A stretch of DNA of 22,527 nucleotides. Origin: a virus. Below are positions 1 to 5,858 of the stretch, piece after piece. Position 1 is the first letter of the stretch. Each line of letters opens with the position of its first letter. The position numbers and the translations under genes are program-made. The notes under the pieces are model-generated. The model was not told the DNA's origin and ran no database searches. It saw nothing but the letters and a program-made list of their open reading frames with translations. The stretch is taken from positions 1-22,527 of the IMG/VR virus record IMGVR_UViG_3300034093_003606; one strand, given 5' to 3'.

Positions 1-255
1 AAAGTAGAAGAGTTTAGGCAATTTTGCTTAGACAATAAAGTTCCTTTTACTTTGTTTGTTAATCCTAAAGGGGATAATAATCATTATCTTGCTTTTTGGA
101 ATTTTGCTAATAGAGAGAATGGTTATAACCGAGAAACAATAGGATCGGGAGAAAAGGTAAAGGTAGAGGTGAGGCCAATTTTGAGGATTATTAATAATTT
201 TATTTATGATCTTTCTGGAGGGCAAGTTCATTTGGCGCAAAGACCACTAGATTAA
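1..255 (+). CDS. Partial hypothetical protein, 3' end only
   Basis: The frame is open from the first base of the window to the TAA at 253-255, so this is the last 84 codons of a gene that begins outside the window. The visible part is mixed polar and aromatic (for example FVNPKGDNNHYLAFWNF), with no membrane segment and no motif I recognise. A short ORF starts at TTG 52 in the same frame, but nothing suggests a new start there. The next gene follows after 5 bp, which suggests co-transcription. Coding potential is good; function is unknown. Confidence 0.6.
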   Translation, partial: KVEEFRQFCLDNKVPFTLFVNPKGDNNHYLAFWNFANRENGYNRETIGSGEKVKVEVRPILRIINNFIYDLSGGQVHLAQRPLD

Positions 256-260
256 CAAAA

Positions 261-485
261 GTGTCATACATCCTAGAAATAGAGACTCCAGTGTGTATTA
301 ATTTGTTTATTTATGGTAAACATCATAAAGGATTAACTAATGCAATTTCTAGGGCCGAGATGTTTTTTCGCTTGCGACCTGACTCCGTTGCTCGTATCAT
401 GGACGATTTTGACGATAGCGAAGTCTGGAGCAGTTGCAGTGCCAAGTATCGCAAAGAAAGTGAAATTTACCTCTTGAAAACTTGA
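261..485 (+). CDS. Hypothetical protein, 74 aa
   Basis: The ORF starts with GTG 5 bp after the preceding stop and ends at TGA 483-485. No ATG lies near the 5' end, so the GTG start is inferred. The protein has an N-terminal hydrophobic strand region (ETPVCINLFIYGKHHKG) followed by an acidic, helical part (RPDSVARIMDDFDDSEVW). I do not recognise the family. The -35 box of the next gene's promoter (474-479) lies inside its 3' end, so the gene and that promoter overlap. Confidence 0.5.
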   Translation: MSYILEIETPVCINLFIYGKHHKGLTNAISRAEMFFRLRPDSVARIMDDFDDSEVWSSCSAKYRKESEIYLLKT

Positions 486-501
486 AAATACCTGATAAAT
501 T
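474..501 (+). promoter_or_regulatory. Promoter for the gene at 510, leaderless type
   Basis: TTGAAA (474-479), 16 bp, TAAATT (496-501), then 8 nt to the ATG at 510. The spacing and -10 form match the promoter family found throughout the window. The predicted +1 (7 nt after the hexamer) is at about 508, so the mRNA would have a leader of only about two bases. Confidence 0.55.
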
Positions 502-509
502 CACTCCTG

Positions 510-767
510 ATGAAAGCGCGAAAGACAATAGAGGTTGAGGTCATTAAAGAGCGGGTCAACCGCTTCCTCGCCCATAGCCGCAACGAAGACTCTCAAGTCC
601 GTAAGGGCCATCATGGCTTGGCGACCATGCTGCTGATGGACGTTGGAGCCTACAAGGGATTCCATTATTTGCGAAAAGAAGATGTTGCACCGGGAGTGAC
701 TTTCGGCGTAGAGTGGATCGACGGCAAACCAGTATTTCACGATGAAACCAGAACTTATTTTATCTGA
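510..767 (+). CDS. Hypothetical phage protein, 85 aa
   Basis: A basic N-terminus (MKARKTIEVEVIKERVNRFL) leads into a helix, then a segment around residues 35-52 reading LATMLLMDVGAYKGFHYL and an aromatic C-terminus. This layout, an N-terminal helix followed by a GxYKGFxYL stretch, resembles a small hypothetical protein I have seen in many phage genomes; its function is not known to me. No good Shine-Dalgarno precedes the ATG, which fits the leaderless promoter at 474-501. It overlaps the next gene by 26 bp in another frame, so translation of the two may be linked. Composition is slightly more GC-rich than its neighbours. Confidence 0.75.
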   Translation: MKARKTIEVEVIKERVNRFLAHSRNEDSQVRKGHHGLATMLLMDVGAYKGFHYLRKEDVAPGVTFGVEWIDGKPVFHDETRTYFI

Positions 768-954
768 TATAAAAGTAGCATCACTTACCGTTGATGATGT
801 AGTTAAGCTGCGAGTTGCTCTTAACAATGCAGAAAACGCTTTCAAACGTCTTATAGACCTAGAAAAGAATTGGCAAGTTATCTACAATGGTGAACTGACT
901 CAAGTCAAAGAAGCCAGAGAAGCTCTATCTAAGTCAATGCAGCGCGATCCGTAA
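742..954 (+). CDS. Hypothetical small helical protein, 70 aa
   Basis: The ATG lies inside the end of the preceding gene (26 bp overlap); the stop is TAA 952-954. The protein is predicted to be largely helical, with regular hydrophobic spacing (VDDVVKLRVALNNAENAFKRLIDLEKNW) that fits a short coiled coil over about residues 17-65. I see no catalytic or metal-binding motif. Its position in a run of tightly packed plus-strand genes supports it being real. Confidence 0.6.
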   Translation: MKPELILSDIKVASLTVDDVVKLRVALNNAENAFKRLIDLEKNWQVIYNGELTQVKEAREALSKSMQRDP

Positions 955-987
955 ACAAACAACTAAAACCCTCGACTGTAAAAACGC

Positions 988-1392
988 ATGAATAAAAAAA
1001 TTGTTTTGACCTTTGCTGTCTGTTCTGTTCTTCTATTTGGATTCTCTAAGAAGAACTATTCTGACGCTGAACTAATTAAAGCTATCCATAAGGTCGAATC
1101 TAATGGCAGAATTGATAAGAAGATCGTTGGAGATGGCGGAAAAGCTATTGGTCCACTTCAGATTCATTATGCAGCTTGGAAAGATGCTACAGACTTTGAT
1201 AAGTCGATTGGCGGCAAATACTCAGATTGTTATAATTTAGAGTATTCAAAGAAGATTTTTGTTGCTTACATGAGCAGATATGCTAAAGGTAAAGACGCTG
1301 AAACTAAAGCAAGGATCTGGAACGGCGGCATTGCTGGAGCAGATAAAGGATCAACTAAAAAGTATTGGACTAAAGTTAAGGCTAATCTTTAA
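988..1392 (+). CDS. Lysozyme-like glycoside hydrolase with N-terminal signal or anchor
   Basis: This 134-aa protein probably cuts peptidoglycan. Residues 5-19 form a hydrophobic segment after MNKK, a signal peptide or signal-anchor. The catalytic-domain-like part starts at DAELIKAIHKVESNGR, where Glu37 fits the catalytic Glu of transglycosylase/lysozyme folds. Then come AIGPLQIHYAAW (53-64), matching the GPxQI motif of lysozyme-like folds, and ARIWNGG (108-114) with KYW (125-127), as seen in small destabilase-like or goose-type-like enzymes. It is an endolysin, spanin-independent lysis factor or virion lysin candidate; no holin was recognised next to it, although small membrane ORFs lie nearby. 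The N-terminal segment could make it a signal-arrest-release endolysin, which is inference. Family assignment is fairly sure, role less so. Confidence 0.75.
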   Translation: MNKKIVLTFAVCSVLLFGFSKKNYSDAELIKAIHKVESNGRIDKKIVGDGGKAIGPLQIHYAAWKDATDFDKSIGGKYSDCYNLEYSKKIFVAYMSRYAKGKDAETKARIWNGGIAGADKGSTKKYWTKVKANL

Positions 1393-1403
1393 TTAAATTA
1401 TTT

Positions 1404-1775
1404 ATGGAAATTAAATTCAAAGACGGCAATTTGCAGATTGACTTACACAGTCTTCTTGATAATATCAGGGAAGAAGATTTGAGTGAGTTTTTGGAGAGCA
1501 TTTCCTGCAATGACAAGGTAATTAAACACGTTACCGATCAGATCCTTGACAAGTGGACAGAAAACGTCTACTCAGGAAGCTCAAACATCACTGCCTCTGC
1601 CGAGGTTTACTTTAGCCTTGACAAAGCATGGAGGGAGGTGGCAAAACGCTCTGGCGAGGTCGCAAAGCGCGAAATAGAGAGGCTAGAGGAGGCTCTCAAG
1701 CGGCGCAATGAAGAGTATTATAATTTGGTTAATGAGTATTCAAAAAAGAACAGAGAAGGTAGATATCAGGATTAA
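1404..1775 (+). CDS. Hypothetical protein with C-terminal coiled coil, 123 aa
   Basis: Starts with ATG 11 bp after the lysozyme-like gene and ends at TAA 1773-1775. The N-terminal 50 residues are acidic (IREEDLSEFLESISCNDKV). From about residue 72 to the end there is a long charged helix rich in Glu, Arg and Lys (REVAKRSGEVAKREIERLEE) that fits a coiled coil. I do not recognise a family. Several phage structural and assembly accessory proteins look like this, but that is not evidence of function. Confidence 0.65.
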   Translation: MEIKFKDGNLQIDLHSLLDNIREEDLSEFLESISCNDKVIKHVTDQILDKWTENVYSGSSNITASAEVYFSLDKAWREVAKRSGEVAKREIERLEEALKRRNEEYYNLVNEYSKKNREGRYQD

Positions 1776-1785
1776 ATAAAATAAT

Positions 1786-2040
1786 ATGAAAAATAAAATG
1801 CCCAAAAATACATCCCCAGATAAATGGTCCTGCCTTGAGTATGATGCGTTTCTTTTGCTTGGGGTATCTAAAACAATACTAGAAACTCTTAGTAAAGATC
1901 ATCCTCAATACGATATGTTCTCAAAAAGAATTGAGGAGCTTGAAATCCATTACTTGAATAGAAATGCTTTTCCCAGAGCGAAATGCAAACCATTTTCCGC
2001 AGAAGAAAGAATAGAGAAAATAGATATCAAGATTAAATAA
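1786..2040 (+). CDS. Hypothetical protein, 84 aa
   Basis: Starts with ATG 10 bp after the previous stop; a second in-frame ATG at 1798 (MPKNTS) is an equally possible start. The N-terminal half includes WSCLEYDAFLLLGVSKTILETL and the C-terminal half is lysine- and arginine-rich. I recognise no motif. The short spacing to both neighbours suggests the 988-2568 genes are one transcription unit, ending at the terminator at 2591. Confidence 0.6.
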   Translation: MKNKMPKNTSPDKWSCLEYDAFLLLGVSKTILETLSKDHPQYDMFSKRIEELEIHYLNRNAFPRAKCKPFSAEERIEKIDIKIK

Positions 2041-2048
2041 ATAACAAC

Positions 2049-2213
2049 ATGAAAACATACATAATCGGGAACTTAATTTTAGCTCCATTTGTTTTGGCAG
2101 CTTACCTTTTTAGGCAAGACTCTCCTGCATTGAGCAGCGTGATTTTGACTATTGGTTTTGCTTTTAGCGTTTCTTATCTATTCAAAAATACAAATTCAGT
2201 AACAAATAAATAA
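2049..2213 (+). CDS. Small two-segment membrane protein, 54 aa
   Basis: The ORF runs ATG 2049 to TAA 2211-2213, between two real genes with 8 bp and 1 bp gaps. It encodes a hydrophobic N-terminal segment (about residues 5-21) and a second (about 27-45), separated by FRQDSP, and ends NTNSVTNK. This fits a protein that crosses the membrane twice. The first 14 nt of the gene are identical to those of the next gene (both begin MKTYI). No function can be read from the sequence; a holin-like role is possible because of the nearby lysozyme-like gene. Confidence 0.6.
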   Translation: MKTYIIGNLILAPFVLAAYLFRQDSPALSSVILTIGFAFSVSYLFKNTNSVTNK

Positions 2214-2214
2214 C

Positions 2215-2568
2215 ATGAAAACATACATTGCTAAGTGGCCCGATGGTTCTATCAGCGTCTTAAATGCTATAGATAAGGACCATCTATACATTAAACTAGA
2301 TGCAGAAGGAGATCCTTATTGTTGCGAGCTATACGAGATTAAATCTGAAAGCGAAGATTTTCATTTTAGCTTTGAAATCGCAAAGCAAGGAGAAGAAATG
2401 TTTGTTGATATTGAACCAATAGAAACTGACGCGACTTTAAAGAAAACCAAATTGCCAAAAGATTCTTTTGAAAAGCACCTGAGTTTTTTAACTGGCAAGT
2501 CGCTAAAGCAAATCAAAGCTAATCCAAATATCCCAGAAATTAAGAAGCAAATGGGCATAGATCAATAA
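2215..2568 (+). CDS. Hypothetical acidic protein, 117 aa
   Basis: ATG follows the previous stop by one base. The N-terminal half looks like beta strands (YIAKWPDGSISVLNA), followed by an acidic region with the Cys pair PYCCELYEI. The C-terminal half is more basic and helical (SLKQIKANPNIPEIKKQMG). I do not recognise the family. It is the last gene before a clear intrinsic terminator, so it probably closes the transcription unit that begins near 988. Confidence 0.65.
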   Translation: MKTYIAKWPDGSISVLNAIDKDHLYIKLDAEGDPYCCELYEIKSESEDFHFSFEIAKQGEEMFVDIEPIETDATLKKTKLPKDSFEKHLSFLTGKSLKQIKANPNIPEIKKQMGIDQ

Positions 2569-2590
2569 AAAAGGTATCTTAAAAGACAAA

Positions 2591-2630
2591 AGAACCGATT
2601 CGGGGCAAGAATTGGTTCTATTTTGTTTCT
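2591..2630 (+). terminator. Intrinsic terminator after the 988-2568 unit
   Basis: Stem AGAACCGATTC (2591-2601) pairs with GAATTGGTTCT (2609-2619) with one G-T wobble and a 7-nt loop, followed by a T-rich tail (ATTTTGTTT). It sits 22 bp after a stop codon. Confidence 0.8.
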
Positions 2631-2694
2631 ATTTAGATAAGAATAAGGTAAGATAAGGTTTCTATTAGGGAAATATAGGAGAGACTAGTAATAT

Positions 2695-2781
2695 ATGTTA
2701 TTTGAGATAATATTGGGGTTTATTTTGATGGTTATTTTTGTCGTCGCATTGCTTGTTTTAGTTAGCACTTACGAGAACTAG
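2695..2781 (+). CDS. Transmembrane micropeptide, 28 aa
   Basis: ATG 2695 is preceded by a good Shine-Dalgarno-like GGAGA (about 2678-2683) and the ORF ends at TAG 2779-2781, directly before a terminator hairpin. The peptide is almost wholly hydrophobic (residues 1-24, containing GFILMVIFVVALLVLV), with a short polar tail STYEN. A TTTGTT - 16 bp - TAAGGT promoter-like pair lies at 2622-2649. Having a promoter-like site, a ribosome site, an ORF and a terminator together argues that this very short gene is real. Confidence 0.55.
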   Translation: MLFEIILGFILMVIFVVALLVLVSTYEN

Positions 2782-2817
2782 AAAGCCACCGAAAAACAGC
2801 GTTTTTATTGGCTTTTT
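2782..2817 (+). terminator. Intrinsic terminator after the 28-aa peptide
   Basis: AAAGCCA (2782-2788) pairs with TGGCTTT (2809-2815), and inside it AAAAAC pairs with GTTTTT around AGC. A T-run follows. The hairpin begins one base after the stop codon. Confidence 0.7.
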
Positions 2818-3411
2818 ATCAAATAATACACTTTATCTTACAGGAGTAAATATAAGAAGATATATAAGGTATAATATAGAATAGAATAGGAGTGTTCTTT
2901 ATGTAGATTAAGATTGGTGTTGGTTCTGCCCCCAATATATATATACAACTATATTACTATATACTCATATAAGAAAATAACCAAAAAGCCCAATGAAATG
3001 GCACTTTTTTGCATTTTTTGTAAATAAAATAATGACTAAAATGGAATAAATATTTGTCAATCTCTTTCTATTTTGTGCAGCGTTAGCTGCTCTGGCTTTG
3101 GGTTTGTATTGTTTCCTATAGGGGTTTTTATAAGGTTTTCACCGGGGTAAATACAAAATAATAATAACTAAACTCCAAATATTAATCAAAATTGTACCTA
3201 ATATAGGTAATAAAACAAAAATGTATTAGTTTTTCTCCGGGGTTTAATAGAATTAATTTTAATTTTGTTTTGTTTGGGGGAGTGGGGAAAGATAAACAGA
3301 ATTTTGTTTGCTTTTAGCTGTATAAATAATAATAAATATTTTGCGCCAATTTTGAACAAATAGGTGTAAATAAAGGAATTTTGCGCGATTTTGAAAGAAT
3401 AATGAACTAAT
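2818..3411 (+). other. AT-rich noncoding region with repeats and a possible short transcript
   Basis: About 590 bp with no convincing ORF. Contents: TTGGTG - 16 bp - TATATA (2914-2941), a promoter-like pair; AAAAAG...CTTTTT with inner CCA/TGG and a T-run (2983-3010), a weak terminator that could end a transcript of about 65 nt; a small GCAGC-GTTA-GCTGC hairpin near 3077; a repeat GTTTTC(A/T)CCGGGGT near 3135 and 3230; and a second repeat, ATTTTGCGC followed by ATTTTGAA, at 3338 and 3378. The repeats suggest protein-binding sites or an origin-like region, but this is inference. Confidence 0.45.
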
Positions 3412-3543
3412 ATGGTAATAATAATAATGGGAGTAATAGTCTTAATAAGTACAATATCTTCAGGTAACTATGTGGGAATCTTTTGTGGTTTAATTATGGT
3501 GCTGGGCGGCGCATTTTTTGGGGACAGTAATTATGAAAAATAA
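3412..3543 (+). CDS. Small membrane protein, 43 aa
   Basis: ATG 3412 to TAA 3541-3543. Residues 1-14 (MVIIIMGVIVLIST) and about 21-36 (containing FCGLIMVLGGAFF) are hydrophobic and separated by ISSGNY, so the peptide could cross the membrane twice; the tail is GDSNYEK. No strong ribosome site is visible. Its last codons lie against the promoter of the GP88-family gene. It belongs to the set of short hydrophobic ORFs scattered between cassettes; function unknown. Confidence 0.45.
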   Translation: MVIIIMGVIVLISTISSGNYVGIFCGLIMVLGGAFFGDSNYEK

Positions 3544-3546
3544 ATC

Positions 3547-3574
3547 TTGCACCGAGGCAGAAGTCTGCTAAGGT
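3547..3574 (+). promoter_or_regulatory. Promoter for the GP88-family gene
   Basis: TTGCAC (3547-3552), 16 bp, TAAGGT (3569-3574). The predicted +1 is 3581, exactly the G of the GTG start. The bases AAATAAATCTTGCA around the -35 are repeated at the promoter at 4568. Confidence 0.6.
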
Positions 3575-3580
3575 TTGAAC

Positions 3581-4210
3581 GTGATTCTTGCGACTGCTTT
3601 AGAAATTGTGGGTGGTTTATCCAACCCGTCGAAAATGCCATGCCATTCTTGGTCTACCCCGGCCAAGTATTGCAAAACAGGAAAGAAACTAGCTTTAGTT
3701 TCTGGTTCAATTTGTTCTAGTTGTTACGCTAACAAGGGTTTCTATCGGATGCCTAATGTTAAAAATTGTTTAGAAAAGCGATTTCAATCTCTTTCGCATC
3801 CTGAATGGGTAAGCGCAATGACTTTGTCTATCTCAGGATCGGAAGGGTCAGGCTTCTTTCGTTGGCATGATTCTGGCGACATACAATCGGTTGAGCATCT
3901 AGAAAAGATTGTCCAAGTAGCTAAAAACCTACCTACTATTCAATTCTGGATACCAACAAGAGAATATTCTTTTGTTTCTAATTACTTAAAGAAACACGGG
4001 GCTTTTCCTAGTAATTTAACTGTTCGCTTATCTGCTCTTATGGTAGATGGTCAACCCCCGGTTGGCATGGCTAAACGATTGGGCTTAACTACCTCGGGAG
4101 TTTCTACTTCTGGGTTTACTTGTCCAGCTAATAGTCAAGGCAACAAATGTTTATCTTGCCGCGCTTGCTGGGACAAGAATGTTAACAATATCAACTACAA
4201 AAAACACTAA
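3581..4210 (+). CDS. GP88-family protein, Cys-rich
   Basis: The 209-aa protein matches the phage family named gene product 88, whose role is not established. Visible signatures: PSKMPCHSW near the start, Cys21, Cys31, then CSSCYANKGFY (Cys45, Cys48), the hallmark FFRWHDSGDIQS (92-103), IQFWIPTRE, and a C-terminal Cys cluster CLSCRACW. The Cys groups suggest a metal or iron-sulphur site. I chose GTG 3581: a TTG at 3575 is in frame but lies upstream of the predicted transcription start, and an in-frame stop (TAA 3569) rules out anything earlier. The mRNA would be leaderless. A weak hairpin terminator follows at 4239. Family call is fairly sure. Confidence 0.8.
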   Translation: MILATALEIVGGLSNPSKMPCHSWSTPAKYCKTGKKLALVSGSICSSCYANKGFYRMPNVKNCLEKRFQSLSHPEWVSAMTLSISGSEGSGFFRWHDSGDIQSVEHLEKIVQVAKNLPTIQFWIPTREYSFVSNYLKKHGAFPSNLTVRLSALMVDGQPPVGMAKRLGLTTSGVSTSGFTCPANSQGNKCLSCRACWDKNVNNINYKKH

Positions 4211-4238
4211 AGCTTTTTAACTAAACCAGCAACGATTC

Positions 4239-4263
4239 AATAACGAAGAGGGTTATTTATTTT
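4239..4263 (+). terminator. Weak intrinsic terminator after the GP88-family gene
   Basis: AATAAC (4239-4244) pairs with GTTATT (4252-4257) around GAAGAGG, followed by TATTTT. The stem is only 6 bp and AT-rich. Confidence 0.4.
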
Positions 4264-4283
4264 GACTAGTTATTGATGGGAAA

Positions 4284-4311
4284 TTGCATAAGAAACAAGC
4301 TCAGGTAAGAG
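4284..4311 (+). promoter_or_regulatory. Promoter with short structured leader before the 20-aa peptide
   Basis: TTGCAT (4284-4289), 16 bp, TAAGAG (4306-4311). The expected transcript starts near 4318 and would fold AGGC/GCCT (4323-4334) before the ATG at 4361. The downstream TTATTC before that ATG is not a ribosome site. Confidence 0.45.
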
Positions 4312-4360
4312 ACGCCCCCGGTAGGCCACAGCCTCTGTTTCAGTTTAGTTATCCTTATTC

Positions 4361-4423
4361 ATGTTATCAGCAATTATTGTTTTGATTTTTCTACTTTGGT
4401 TTATTAATCAACTGACAGAATAA
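4361..4423 (+). CDS. Transmembrane micropeptide, 20 aa
   Basis: The ORF encodes MLSAIIVLIFLLWFINQLTE and stops at TAA 4421-4423, which is also the first unit of an AAT/TAA tract. One membrane span with a short polar tail. The same plan, hydrophobic stretch then a LTE/LTD/LLE-type end, recurs in the peptides at 9927 and 11726. A promoter of the window's common type lies about 50 bp upstream. Confidence 0.5.
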   Translation: MLSAIIVLIFLLWFINQLTE

Positions 4424-4465
4424 TAATAAAAGAGAACAATAATAATAAAAAGCTTTAATAATAAT
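4421..4465 (+). repeat. AAT/TAA spacer tract
   Basis: Runs of AATAAT with TAA stops in all frames, interrupted by AAAAGAGAAC and AAAAAGCTTT. One of nine similar spacers between cassettes. Confidence 0.8.
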
Positions 4466-4564
4466 ATGCAAATAGATCCTGAACACTTAGAGGGTTTTTG
4501 GAATAAGTTTATTATTTGTTTGGTTATCGGGCTGTGGCTGCTAGTCACTTGCAACAGAAAATAA
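4466..4564 (+). CDS. Single-span membrane peptide, 32 aa
   Basis: ATG follows directly on AATAAT; the stop is TAA 4562-4564. A polar N-terminal part (MQIDPEHLEGFWNK) precedes one hydrophobic span (FIICLVIGLWLLV) and a short basic tail TCNRK. By the positive-inside rule the C-terminus would face the cytoplasm. The end of the ORF overlaps the sequence AAATAAATC that leads into the next promoter. No ribosome site is visible. Confidence 0.5.
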   Translation: MQIDPEHLEGFWNKFIICLVIGLWLLVTCNRK

Positions 4565-4567
4565 ATC

Positions 4568-4595
4568 TTGCAAATGCCATAAACTGTGGTAATTT
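4568..4595 (+). promoter_or_regulatory. Promoter for the gene at 4605, leaderless type
   Basis: TTGCAA (4568-4573), 16 bp, TAATTT (4590-4595), then 9 nt to ATG 4605. Best match to the window's promoter consensus. The predicted leader is about 3 nt. Confidence 0.7.
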
Positions 4596-4604
4596 GGAGC
4601 CGCA

Positions 4605-4892
4605 ATGAATATTCAAGAGTTCAAAAAAATCTTCACTGACTACGGCGGGGCTATCTCGCCTGAACAACTAGAGCCTCTCGCAGAGTTTGCGCCAGACTTG
4701 CCCCTAGGGGTCAAGGTAGGCTACGGCTCCCGGTTCGCAACTACGGCGGGGCATTTTAAATTAGACTTAGAAAACAATACAAAATACCATCTGGACGTTC
4801 ACAATGTAGATCAATATGTCAGGGACATTTTTGTTCCTATTTCGGCTTATGAAGAAGTGCGCCGAATCTTTGGTTGGGAAAACAAATACTAA
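4605..4892 (+). CDS. Hypothetical protein, 95 aa
   Basis: The protein begins MNIQEFKKIFTDYGGAIS and has a Pro- and Gly-rich centre (LEPLAEFAPDLPLGVKVGYG) then a polar C-terminal half ending RRIFGWENKY. No motif recognised. Its ATG lies 9 nt after a promoter -10, with no Shine-Dalgarno, so the mRNA is probably leaderless. The next gene starts one base after its stop, suggesting a unit 4605-5641 of five small genes. Confidence 0.7.
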   Translation: MNIQEFKKIFTDYGGAISPEQLEPLAEFAPDLPLGVKVGYGSRFATTAGHFKLDLENNTKYHLDVHNVDQYVRDIFVPISAYEEVRRIFGWENKY

Positions 4893-4893
4893 T

Positions 4894-5076
4894 ATGAAAA
4901 TGCTAATTGATACGACTGACTTAACTATTCCTTTGAGATATTACAAAGGATGGAATATCGAGTTCACTACCAAAACAGAAAGGTTTAATTCTCCTATTCT
5001 TGGTTTATTTGGGTTTTCTTCAGTGATTGACTTAGAGAAAGCAATTGACTATGCTCTGGAAATGCGTTCAAAATAA
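4894..5076 (+). CDS. Hypothetical protein, 60 aa
   Basis: I place the start at ATG 4894, one base after the preceding stop; a longer frame starting at ATG 4816 would run inside the upstream gene. The protein (MKMLIDTTDLTIPLRYYKGW, later GLFGFSSVIDLEKAIDYALEMR) has strand-like then helical character. The last part resembles the end of small phage proteins in which a LEKAIDYA-type helix closes the fold, but I cannot name a family. Confidence 0.6.
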   Translation: MKMLIDTTDLTIPLRYYKGWNIEFTTKTERFNSPILGLFGFSSVIDLEKAIDYALEMRSK

Positions 5077-5113
5077 AAAAAATACATTAAAAAACTAATT
5101 AAGGAAAAAATCT

Positions 5114-5362
5114 ATGCGTATTTATTCTTGCCCCGGTTACAAAAACATAAAGTCATCAACTATTGCAGCGGCATCACAAGAGTATGCCGAAATCATTGGC
5201 CGTGATCGTTTTGGAAAAGATGCTTCTGTTCATATTGTAAATTGTGAACGGATGTTGCCTACTCAAGATGGATTCGATTTCAATGCAATTATTAAAGTTG
5301 GTGATTTAAGGCATACAACTTTGTTCACAGTTTATTTGGAAAAGCAGGTAAAGTCGGAATAA
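5114..5362 (+). CDS. Hypothetical protein, 82 aa
   Basis: The ATG is preceded by AAGGAAAA about 9 nt upstream, a usable ribosome site. The product starts MRIYSCPGYKNIKSSTIAAA and looks like a small alpha/beta protein (EYAEIIGRDRFGKDASVHIV, then strands to the end). No family recognised. It is the third gene of the 4605-5641 group. Confidence 0.65.
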   Translation: MRIYSCPGYKNIKSSTIAAASQEYAEIIGRDRFGKDASVHIVNCERMLPTQDGFDFNAIIKVGDLRHTTLFTVYLEKQVKSE

Positions 5363-5369
5363 GTAAACA

Positions 5370-5591
5370 ATGAAAATCCTGTACAAGAATACCACCTTTG
5401 AAACAAATACAATAATACTTTTAAATGATAACAAATATCTAATTACTGCCAGAGGAGAACTATTCCCAAACAACAAAAAGAGTAAAGCAATTACTTTTGA
5501 CTTTAAGAGATTGGATGGAGTTAAGCTAACAAACAAAGAAGAAAAGATTGGCGACAAAATCTTTGATGAAATAATAAAGGACAAACCATGA
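5370..5591 (+). CDS. Hypothetical protein, 73 aa
   Basis: Starts with ATG 7 bp after the previous stop. Strand-rich N-terminal half (MKILYKNTTFETNTIILLND), then a lysine-rich part ending IFDEIIKDKP. No motif recognised. Its TGA stop overlaps the ATG of the next 17-aa ORF (ATGA), an arrangement typical of translational coupling. Confidence 0.6.
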   Translation: MKILYKNTTFETNTIILLNDNKYLITARGELFPNNKKSKAITFDFKRLDGVKLTNKEEKIGDKIFDEIIKDKP

Positions 5592-5641
5592 TAATAATTT
5601 TGCTATTCATTCTGCTTTTCCTATTGGCGAATAATAAATAA
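5588..5641 (+). CDS. Transmembrane micropeptide, 17 aa, ATGA-coupled
   Basis: Encodes MIIILLFILLFLLANNK, a single membrane span with a polar, basic tail. The start overlaps the stop of the preceding gene by four bases and the stop TAA lies in the AATAATAAATAA tract. It is at the lower size limit for calling a gene; the ATGA junction and its likeness to the other spacer peptides are the support. Confidence 0.4.
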   Translation: MIIILLFILLFLLANNK

Positions 5642-5692
5642 CATTAGAATAATAACCGAATAATAATAAATAACTGAAATAATAATAATCTA
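5629..5692 (+). repeat. AAT/TAA spacer tract
   Basis: About 60 bp of AATAAT/AATAAA units. It is followed by a GC-rich island (5693-5770) that includes CAGCCCCGCCAGCC, repeated exactly near 7547. Confidence 0.8.
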
Positions 5693-5786
5693 GCCCCGAG
5701 TGGGGAACAGAAAAGCAGACAGCCCCGCCAGCCCACACGCAAGAGAAAAGCGCAGAAACAGGCCAGAAAATCGCAGAAAATATTTA

Positions 5787-5814
5787 TTGCAAATCTCAGG
5801 AAGTGGGCTAAGGT
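5787..5814 (+). promoter_or_regulatory. Promoter for the gene at 5859
   Basis: TTGCAA (5787-5792), 16 bp, TAAGGT (5809-5814). The predicted +1 is G5821, the first base of the hairpin at 5821-5844. Confidence 0.6.
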
Positions 5815-5820
5815 AGTGGG

Positions 5821-5844
5821 GTCGGTGGGAATTAACCCTCTGAC
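5821..5844 (+). promoter_or_regulatory. 5'-terminal leader hairpin
   Basis: GTC (5821-5823) pairs with GAC (5842-5844) and GGG (5827-5829) with CCC (5836-5838), separated by a 3x3 internal loop and closed by AATTAA. It begins at the predicted transcript start. The stem is modest, so support comes mainly from position. Confidence 0.4.
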
Positions 5845-5858
5845 TAACCATTGAAAAA

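Noticed and set aside
28-240. Minus-strand ORFs in the first 850 bp
   Set aside because: They are shadows of plus-strand genes with better composition, spacing and coherent neighbours.
2891-2905. Start codon after AGGAGTG near 2889
   Set aside because: The ATG at 2900 is followed at once by TAG.
3050-3121. Hydrophobic open frame IFVNLFLFCAALAALALGLY near 3050-3121
   Set aside because: An in-frame TAA comes directly before it and there is no ATG, GTG or TTG start in the frame; only ATA is available.
4305-4360. Possible tRNA in the GC-rich patch near 4310-4345
   Set aside because: There is no acceptor stem and no TTCGA arm; only small hairpins can be drawn.
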